A stretch of DNA of 48,765 bases from an uncultured Rhizobiaceae bacterium (lineage in GTDB: Bacteria > Pseudomonadota > Alphaproteobacteria > Rhizobiales > Rhizobiaceae): the NCBI GenBank assembly GCA_947259295.1, contig CAMYMG010000041.1, positions 1 through 48,765 of the forward strand, given 5' to 3'. Below are positions 42,477 through 48,765 of this stretch, in pieces (the stretch's first letter is position 1; each line of letters opens with the position of its first letter). Both the position numbers and the translations under genes were made by a program. The notes below the pieces were generated by a model. It was not told the origin of the DNA and did not search any database. It saw nothing but the letters and a program-made list of their open reading frames with translations.

Positions 42477-44675
42477 GTGGAACAGCCGCGTCGATTCATA
42501 GAAGACCCGGCCGGCGTCGAAGCCGTGCCGGCAGATGTCCACGATCCGCTGCTCGCAGCCCTTGAATATCTGGCGCGCCACCACCGGCGGCCCTTCTCCG
42601 AGGCCGCGGTGCTCCAGGGCCTGCCGCTCCGGAACGGTCTGTTGTCGCTCGACCTGTTCGTGCGAGCAGCCGACAGGCTGGGTTTCGACGCCAAGATCGT
42701 CGAGCGTCAGCCGTCTCAGGTCTCGGGCCTGGTCTGCCCCTTCGTCATCCTGCTCAAGAGTGGCGACGTAGGGATCCTGCTTGAACGGCGCCAGGGCGCG
42801 CGCAAGGTGCCGGTCATCGTGCCCGGCGTTTCCGACGTCAAGAAGATGCGCCTGCGCGACATCGACCGCGAGGCGCTCGACACGGTAATTTATGTCGCCG
42901 ACAGGCAGCAGCAGGATGCGGTCGCTGCCGATGCATCGCAGATGCGCAAGCGGCCGGGCCACTGGCTTTGGTCCGTGGTCATCCGCTTCTGGCCGACATG
43001 GCTCTACATCGTCCTCGCCGCCTTTATCATCAACCTGCTCGGCCTGGCGCTCCCGCTGTTCGTGATGAATGTATACGACCGCGTCATACCCTACAATTCT
43101 CTGCCGACATTGTGGGCCCTGGCAGCAGGCGTGATCATAGCGCTCGGCGCCGATTTCATGCTGCGCATGCTGCGCGCGACGGTGATCGAGAACTCTGGAC
43201 GCCGCGTCGACATGAAGGTCTCGGCAGCTCTCTTCGAGCAGGCGCTCGATGCAACGATGTCCAGCCGGTCTGGCCGCGCCGGCGAATTCGCCAATCATAT
43301 ACGGGAGTTCGAGGGGGTACGGGATTTCTTTACCTCGACCAGCATCACCTCGGTGATCGATCTTTTCTTCATCGGCATTTTCCTCGGCCTGTTGTGGCTG
43401 ATCGTCGGCCCGCTGGCGCTGGTTCCCCTGCTGGCGGTTCCGGTCGTCCTGATCGTGACGCTCGCCGTGCAGGTGCCGCTCGCCCGTTCGGTCAACCAGA
43501 CGCAGCTCACGAAGTCGAACCGCCATTCCATTCTCGTCGAATCGATGGTTGGCATCGAATCGGTCAAGGCGATCTCGGGCGAGGGGGCACTGCAGAAGAA
43601 ATGGGAGGACGCCGTCGCAGGCTCGGTGCGCGCCAGTTCCGCAACGAGGTTCTGGTCCTCGCTTGCCATGTATTTCAGCATGTTCGTCCAGCAGGCGGTC
43701 AGCGTCGCCATCATAATCTGGGGCGTATTCCTGGTCGCGGCCGGGGACATCACCATCGGTGCGCTGATCGCCTCGAACATTCTTGCCGGGCGTGTGCTGG
43801 CACCGCTCGGCAACATCGCCATGACCCTGGCGCGTGCCCAGACCTCGTTCTCTTCGCTGCGCCAGCTGAACGCGATGATGAAGCTGGACCGTGATCACAA
43901 GGCTCCTCCGGTTGCCGGCGGCAGGATCAATCAGTGCAGGTTAGAGTTCCGCGACGTCGATTTCTCCTATCGCGACCAGCAGGCGAAGGCGCTCGATGGC
44001 GTGTCGTTCAGGATCGCTCCGGGCGAGCGGGTGGGCATCGTCGGTCGCGTCGCCTCCGGCAAGTCCACGCTCGGAAAGCTGCTCGCCGGGCTTTATGGGC
44101 CGGTCAGCGGCTCCGTCATCGTAGACGGCACCGATATCAGGCATTGCTGGATGGCCGATCTTCGCAAGGCGATCGTCTATGTCGGGCAGGAGCCGGAGCT
44201 GTTTTCGGGGACGCTGAGCGAGAACATCTTGTTCGGTCGAAACGAGGACGCTGCCGACTTTGCGGCTGCCGTGCAGGCGTCCGGCGTTGCCGCCTTCGCA
44301 CAGGGGCATCCGTCGGGATACGCGATGATGGTTGGCGAGCGGGGCCGTGCGATCTCGGGCGGGCAGCGACAATCGGTGGCGATCGCGCGGGCGCTGTTCG
44401 GACGGCCGAAGGTCTTGTTCCTCGACGAACCGACCAGTGCCATGGACAATCTGACGGAGGCAGCCTTCATTCGCAGTTTCCGCAACTGGCTGAAGCCGGA
44501 CACGACGGTAATCCTCGCGACGCACCGCACGTCGCTGCTGGAACTCGTCGATCGACTGATCGTCATGGATGGCGGACGGGTGGTTGCGGACGGCCCGAGG
44601 GAGAAGGTTCTCGCCGCGCTGCTCAAGGGAAGGAACGCCGGCACGGCATCTTCAGGCGAGGCATCCGATGTCTAA
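42477..44675 (+). CDS. Type I secretion ABC transporter with C39-like domain (LapB type)
   Basis: A 732-residue exporter ATPase. Residues 20-140 form a C39-peptidase-like domain (DPLLAALEYLARHHRRPFSE, NGLLSLDLFVRAADRLGFDA) without the catalytic Cys, so it probably binds the substrate rather than cutting it. Six membrane helices span about 165-440. In the ATPase, Walker A is GRVASGKST (about 523), where the usual Gly before Ser is Ala; the signature is ISGGQRQSVAIARAL and Walker B is KVLFLDEPTSAMD. The GTG at 42477 is the only start that keeps the whole N-terminal domain; its ribosome site is weak. The stop overlaps the next gene by 8 bases. Confidence 0.92.
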   Translation: MEQPRRFIEDPAGVEAVPADVHDPLLAALEYLARHHRRPFSEAAVLQGLPLRNGLLSLDLFVRAADRLGFDAKIVERQPSQVSGLVCPFVILLKSGDVGILLERRQGARKVPVIVPGVSDVKKMRLRDIDREALDTVIYVADRQQQDAVAADASQMRKRPGHWLWSVVIRFWPTWLYIVLAAFIINLLGLALPLFVMNVYDRVIPYNSLPTLWALAAGVIIALGADFMLRMLRATVIENSGRRVDMKVSAALFEQALDATMSSRSGRAGEFANHIREFEGVRDFFTSTSITSVIDLFFIGIFLGLLWLIVGPLALVPLLAVPVVLIVTLAVQVPLARSVNQTQLTKSNRHSILVESMVGIESVKAISGEGALQKKWEDAVAGSVRASSATRFWSSLAMYFSMFVQQAVSVAIIIWGVFLVAAGDITIGALIASNILAGRVLAPLGNIAMTLARAQTSFSSLRQLNAMMKLDRDHKAPPVAGGRINQCRLEFRDVDFSYRDQQAKALDGVSFRIAPGERVGIVGRVASGKSTLGKLLAGLYGPVSGSVIVDGTDIRHCWMADLRKAIVYVGQEPELFSGTLSENILFGRNEDAADFAAAVQASGVAAFAQGHPSGYAMMVGERGRAISGGQRQSVAIARALFGRPKVLFLDEPTSAMDNLTEAAFIRSFRNWLKPDTTVILATHRTSLLELVDRLIVMDGGRVVADGPREKVLAALLKGRNAGTASSGEASDV

Positions 44676-45984
44676 CGTCGACATGAATTTCGCCAATGAT
44701 GCGCGGGCGGCGGTGGAAACGGCGGTGACGCCCGGGGCCTGGAAGATCGTGCTCGCCACCGGCGCCATCCTCGCCGCCAGCGTTCTGTGGGCCTCGTCGG
44801 CCCATGTCGGCAAGATCACCACCGGGGCAGGGCGGGTCATCCCGTCCAGCCAGGTCCAGGTCGTCCAGAGCCTGGAACCGGGGATCGTGGCGGAAATCCT
44901 GGTCGAGGAAGGAGAGCGCGTCGAGGCCGGTCAGAGCCTGATCCGCATCGACGACACCGGCGCGTCCTCGCGGCTCGGCGAACTGCAGCAGCAGAAGCTG
45001 TCGCTGAAGGCGGAACTTGATCGACTGACTGCGCAATCGGCCGGACTGGAGACCTTCGCCTTCCCGGACGGCCTCGACGCGGCTGCCGAGCCTTCCTACC
45101 GCGACCAGCTGGCCGTGTTCATCGCCGACCAGCGCAAGCTCAATGAGCAGCTGCAGATCCGGCGCCAGCAGCTGGTTCAACGCAGGCAAAGTCTGGAGGA
45201 AGCCGAGGCTACGGCGCGAAAGCAGGCCGAGACGCTCAAGCTGTCGGAGCGCGAACTCGAGCTAACCCGCAGCCTGTTCAACAAGAAGGCGGTTCCCGAG
45301 CTCGAGTTCCTGCGCATCCAGAAAGCGGTGAGTGAACTGCGCGGCGACCTCGACATCTGGCAGGCGACGCGGCTGCGGCTGCAGGCAGAGGTCGCCGAAT
45401 CCGAGGCGCTGGTCGAACAGGAACGGTCGGCCTTTCTGGCCGATGTCCAGGCGCGGATATCGAAGGTCAATACCGAACTTTCCGTGGTGCAGGAAAGCCT
45501 GCGCTCGGCGACCGACAAGGTGCAGCGCGCGATGCTGAAATCGCCGGTCGCGGGCGTCATCAACAAGGTCAACGTGGCGACGATCGGCGAAGTCATTCCG
45601 GCCGGCGCGAGCATCGTGGAGATCGTTCCGCTCAACGACAAGTTGCTTATCGAGACGCGGATCAGGCCGCAGGACGTCGCCTTCATCCAGCCTGGGCTAA
45701 AGGCGACGATCCGCCTCAGCGCCTATGATTACACGAAATACGGGTCACTGCCGGGCGTTGTAGAGCGCATTGGCGCCGACACGATTACGGATGAAAACCG
45801 CGAAACCTTCTATCAGGTGATCGTGAGTACGGACCCCGACGACCCGCATATCTCGAAGGAGATCAAGGTTATTCCCGGAATGGTGGCGGTCGTCGACCTG
45901 TCGAGCGGCGACCGCACAGTGCTCGAATATCTCCTAAAGCCGATCCTCAAGGTTCGTGATCAGGCGTTTCGCGAAGCGAGATAG
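44668..45984 (+). CDS. Type I secretion membrane fusion protein (HlyD/LapC family)
   Basis: A 438-residue adaptor: a cytoplasmic start, one membrane helix (about 25-45, KIVLATGAILAASVLWASSA), a lipoyl half (SLEPGIVAEILVEEGERVEA), a long coiled-coil hairpin (about 100-285, repeatedly Leu/Glu/Arg/Gln), and the second lipoyl half with beta-barrel (KSPVAGVINKVNVATIGEVI, RIRPQDVAFIQPGLKATIRL, IKVIPGMVAVVDL). It joins the ABC exporter to the TolC-like channel. The ATG at 44668 lies within the end of the previous gene, indicating coupling. Confidence 0.93.
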   Translation: MSNVDMNFANDARAAVETAVTPGAWKIVLATGAILAASVLWASSAHVGKITTGAGRVIPSSQVQVVQSLEPGIVAEILVEEGERVEAGQSLIRIDDTGASSRLGELQQQKLSLKAELDRLTAQSAGLETFAFPDGLDAAAEPSYRDQLAVFIADQRKLNEQLQIRRQQLVQRRQSLEEAEATARKQAETLKLSERELELTRSLFNKKAVPELEFLRIQKAVSELRGDLDIWQATRLRLQAEVAESEALVEQERSAFLADVQARISKVNTELSVVQESLRSATDKVQRAMLKSPVAGVINKVNVATIGEVIPAGASIVEIVPLNDKLLIETRIRPQDVAFIQPGLKATIRLSAYDYTKYGSLPGVVERIGADTITDENRETFYQVIVSTDPDDPHISKEIKVIPGMVAVVDLSSGDRTVLEYLLKPILKVRDQAFREAR

Positions 45985-46205
45985 TATACATTACGCATGA
46001 CGCAGGGGAATTCTGAAATATACTTGTGACCGTTTGTTCAGGATCTGATTTCTCTTATCGGGTTTTGAGGCCGACTCACAGTCTTGGACTCTGCGATTCA
46101 CCATTTCTGCTGGTTCTGTGGACAGCGAACATTTTAGCCGGTAAAGTGCACGCCCTGGGAAGTTCTTGCTTTTCAACCAGCCGTTAGGGGCAACGGTGGC
46201 GTATC

Positions 46206-48765
46206 ATGGCGATCAGGGCAACAGGTGACGTTGGGCCGTCAGCTGCCACCACCATCATGTCACACGACGGATCTGGTCCGGTGCTGGTTGCCGAGCCCGA
46301 GGTTTTGTTTCTTGGCGACTATTCGCGGCAGGGCCATGACCTGCTCATCACGCATGACGGCGCCGAGACGCGGGTCATCGACTACTTCGCGCATGCGACG
46401 TCGCCCAGCCTGGCTGCGCCGAACGGCGCCTTCCTGTCCGCCGACATAGTTTCGGCGTTGGCCGGCCCGCTGGCGCCCGGCCAGTATGCGCAGGCCGGCG
46501 GCCAGCCGGCGCTGGTCGAGATCGGCAAGATCCTGACGCTGACCGGCACCGCGTCGGCCACCCACGCCGACGGCGTGCAGGTTCCGCTGGTGATCGGCGA
46601 CGCCGTCTACCAGGGCGATGTCGTGCAGACCGGGCCCGACTCCAAGCTCGGTGTTTCCTTCCTCGACGATTCCCTCTTCTCCATGTCCGCCAACGGCCGC
46701 ATGGTGCTCGACGAACTGGTCTACGACCCCGCCAAGGCGGAAGACAGTTCGATGGTCATCAACCTCGTCCAGGGGTCGTTCGTCTTCGTCACCGGCGCCA
46801 TAGCGCCGACCGGCAACATGAAGGTCGACACGCCGGTCGCCACGATGGGCATCCGCGGCACCACGCCGAAGGTGGTGATCAGCACCTCGCTCGGCGTCAC
46901 CGAATTCAGCATCCTGCCCGATCCGCAGTCGGGCAAGGTCGGCAGCTACGTCATCATCGACAAGTCGAATGGCGAGATCCTCGGCACGGTCGAGTCGGTT
47001 GGCGACAAATGGGTCGTCTCCTCGCTTTCCAGCGAGGCGGTGCAGATCGCCAAGTCCGGCCTCGACCTGCTTGAGGACGCGCAGGCGATGTCCGACATCC
47101 GCGACGTCGTCGCCCACGCGCTCGGCGAGCGCACGCTGCTCAACGGCCCCGGCACGAACCAGCAGGTCGACTATGACTCCGACGCGGCGACGCCCGGCGA
47201 CGGCGAGGAAACGGACACCACCTCTGCCGGCAGCGTACCGACCGGCGAACAGGCCATCGTCGACCCGACCCCTGACGTCGACGACCCGCCGGTGGCGAAT
47301 GATGATGTGTTTGACGTCACTGAGGATGAAACTCTTCTGTCCAACGTCATCGACGGATCGGGCGGCGGCAGGGATTTCGACTGGGAAGGCTTCGCGGTTA
47401 CCGTCAGCCAGGTGAATGGGGAAAATCTATCGTTTGGCACGGACGGATGGACTCAGGAGTTCCATTTGCCCCTGTCGCCCGATGCTTTGGTCGCTCAACC
47501 GGCAGCCGAGGTCTCTGGCCCTGCCTTGTTAGGCGCAACGCTGCAATTTAACTCAAACGGGACGTTCCTCTACGATCCGCGGGGCGAATACGATTGGCTG
47601 GCGGTTGGCGAAAGCGCCATCGAGATCTTCACGTACACGACCCGTGACAAGGGTGGCTATACCGACACGGCGACGGTGTCGATTACAGTAACGGGCGTAA
47701 ACGACGCGCCGGTGATATTGTCGCCGGCTGTAGAAGTCGAGGTATTCGAGTCGAGTGAAGCGGGGGGCGTCGGTGGTGGGTTCAGCGGTGACTCGCTTTC
47801 GGGAACGCTGGCTTTTACGGATATCGACATCAGCGACACGGTGTTCAAATACAATGTCGTAACAATGGAGGAACAGCCAAATGGTGGCGCACTTGCCCAC
47901 CCTTTCCTGACCAATACGCAACTTAAGGGTCTTCTTGTCCTGTCCGGCAGCGACGAGGGCACGACTGGCACCGATGGTACCATCGAATGGAGCTTCCTCG
48001 GCAACGAGAACCAGTTCGACTACCTAGCGTCCGGTGAAAGTGTCACGCTCGTTTATACAATCCAGGTGGTGGATCAGTACACCGAGGGCAGCAACTTCCA
48101 GACGATCACAGTCACCATAGTCGGTGCAACCGATGACGGTGGCGCCAATGATGCACCGGTTATCTCTGTTCAATCTGGGCCTGTGCCTGATTCTGACGTT
48201 GCCGGAGTTTATGAAACAAACGAAGGGCTGACGATTTCGGCCACGCTGACTGTTTCGGAAGTCGATAGGACTGACGATGTCGTTCTTTCGATCCTTCCCG
48301 TGGAAGTCGGGTCGAGCAGTACTGACCCCGTGGGTGGGCGACCAACTGCAGCCGTACTCCAGGGGATGCTCAGCCTATCGGCGAACGAGATCCTCACCGA
48401 CACAGTTAAGACAAGCGACCAGTTCACTTGGATATTTAATTCCAACGGGGTTACGTTCGACTATCTCGCCGCTGGCGAGAAGCTTATCCTGGTCTACAGG
48501 GTGCAGGCTGACGACGGAATCGATAGTCACGTGATGCCGGTGACGATCACCATCACCGGCACCAACGACAATCCAACAATCGTCGGCGGCGTTTCGACGG
48601 ATGCTTCGGGCGGCGTCACCGAAGATACGAACCCCGTTCCCGACGACCCCAACACGGTTGCGGTGGAGACGGGCAGCTATTTGACCGACACCGGCACCAT
48701 CACCTTCAACGATGTCGATCTGACCAACACGCATACCGCGTCGTCCGTGCTGAAGTCGAGCAACG
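46206..48765 (+). CDS. Large FecR/VCBS-repeat surface protein, N-terminal part (runs off the window)
   Basis: An open frame of 853 codons with no stop before the right edge. Residues about 105-240 form a FecR-like domain (IGDAVYQGDVVQTGPDSKLG, SMSANGRMVLDE, VDTPVATMGIRGTT). From about 385 onward come VCBS/cadherin-like repeats with the boundary motif TVSITVTGVNDAPV and variants VGATDDGGANDAPV and VTITITGTNDNP, at about residues 484, 645 and 779. Acidic Asp/Asn-rich loops suggest calcium binding. Such proteins are type I secreted adhesins; the genes just upstream are its likely exporter. The frame can be read only in part, so length and C-terminal secretion signal are unknown. The start is the ATG at 46206, with no strong ribosome site; an ATG at 46257 is possible. 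The 221 bases before it hold no other gene. Confidence 0.85.
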   Translation, partial: MAIRATGDVGPSAATTIMSHDGSGPVLVAEPEVLFLGDYSRQGHDLLITHDGAETRVIDYFAHATSPSLAAPNGAFLSADIVSALAGPLAPGQYAQAGGQPALVEIGKILTLTGTASATHADGVQVPLVIGDAVYQGDVVQTGPDSKLGVSFLDDSLFSMSANGRMVLDELVYDPAKAEDSSMVINLVQGSFVFVTGAIAPTGNMKVDTPVATMGIRGTTPKVVISTSLGVTEFSILPDPQSGKVGSYVIIDKSNGEILGTVESVGDKWVVSSLSSEAVQIAKSGLDLLEDAQAMSDIRDVVAHALGERTLLNGPGTNQQVDYDSDAATPGDGEETDTTSAGSVPTGEQAIVDPTPDVDDPPVANDDVFDVTEDETLLSNVIDGSGGGRDFDWEGFAVTVSQVNGENLSFGTDGWTQEFHLPLSPDALVAQPAAEVSGPALLGATLQFNSNGTFLYDPRGEYDWLAVGESAIEIFTYTTRDKGGYTDTATVSITVTGVNDAPVILSPAVEVEVFESSEAGGVGGGFSGDSLSGTLAFTDIDISDTVFKYNVVTMEEQPNGGALAHPFLTNTQLKGLLVLSGSDEGTTGTDGTIEWSFLGNENQFDYLASGESVTLVYTIQVVDQYTEGSNFQTITVTIVGATDDGGANDAPVISVQSGPVPDSDVAGVYETNEGLTISATLTVSEVDRTDDVVLSILPVEVGSSSTDPVGGRPTAAVLQGMLSLSANEILTDTVKTSDQFTWIFNSNGVTFDYLAAGEKLILVYRVQADDGIDSHVMPVTITITGTNDNPTIVGGVSTDASGGVTEDTNPVPDDPNTVAVETGSYLTDTGTITFNDVDLTNTHTASSVLKSSN

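Noticed and set aside
42366..43898. 510-codon minus-strand frame opposite the ABC exporter
   Set aside because: It is long but arginine/glutamine/histidine-rich, and opposes a gene with complete ATPase motifs.
1..48765. CRISPR array, prophage or toxin-antitoxin system
   Set aside because: No regularly spaced repeats of CRISPR size, no phage structural or integrase genes, and no toxin-antitoxin pair were seen.

Overview
The window looks like chromosome of a GC-rich alphaproteobacterium of the order Hyphomicrobiales (Rhizobiales), most like Mesorhizobium and its relatives. The pointers are a MucR/Ros-type regulator remnant, DUF982 and DUF3175 proteins, a Ku protein, Liv-type ABC transporters, a moc-like ferredoxin oxygenase set and a rhizobial patatin-adc-bdhA cluster. 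The assignment rests on reading the protein families; no search was run.

Layout. 1-1258 is a scrambled accessory edge: the start of an IS3-family transposase, a MucR-like gene with no usable start codon, and short repeats. 1259-3851 holds small genes around the DNA-end-binding protein Ku. 3961-9644 is one tightly overlapping operon for a caa3-type haem-copper oxidase: subunit II fused to cytochrome c, subunit I fused to III, a small membrane protein, a CtaG-like assembly factor and a triheme cytochrome c. 9803-12111 holds a DUF982 protein, a small coiled-coil protein, the fluoride channel CrcB and a 2-hydroxyacid dehydrogenase.

12310-25604 is the most interesting part. A complete Liv-type (HAAT) ABC importer with a Tat-exported binding protein leads to a convergent LacI-family regulator. 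Divergent from that regulator runs an operon of a Gfo/Idh/MocA dehydrogenase, a TIM-barrel isomerase, a DUF4432 epimerase-like protein, a MocD-like di-iron hydroxylase/desaturase, a MocE-like Rieske ferredoxin, a MocF-like ferredoxin reductase and a PanB-like protein that appears to lack the PanB metal ligands. The set resembles the rhizopine (moc) demethylation system but has a different regulator, transporter and C1-type enzyme. I propose that it imports and oxidatively demethylates (or hydroxylates) a sugar- or cyclitol-like compound. Repeated TGATGT hexamers with exact 10-bp spacing lie between the regulator and the operon.

25717-33776 holds an AcrAB-like efflux pair, a ketone-body/PHB-type group (3-hydroxybutyrate dehydrogenase, acetoacetate decarboxylase, patatin) and a DUF922 putative metalloprotease. 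33813-38348 holds DhaL and DhaK, a divergent aldehyde dehydrogenase and a second aldose-epimerase-like gene, again a sugar/triose theme. 38637-48765 holds a CHASE2 adenylate/guanylate cyclase followed by a type I secretion system (TolC-like protein, ABC exporter, membrane fusion protein) and the first 853 codons of a very large FecR/VCBS-repeat surface protein that runs off the right edge and is its probable substrate.
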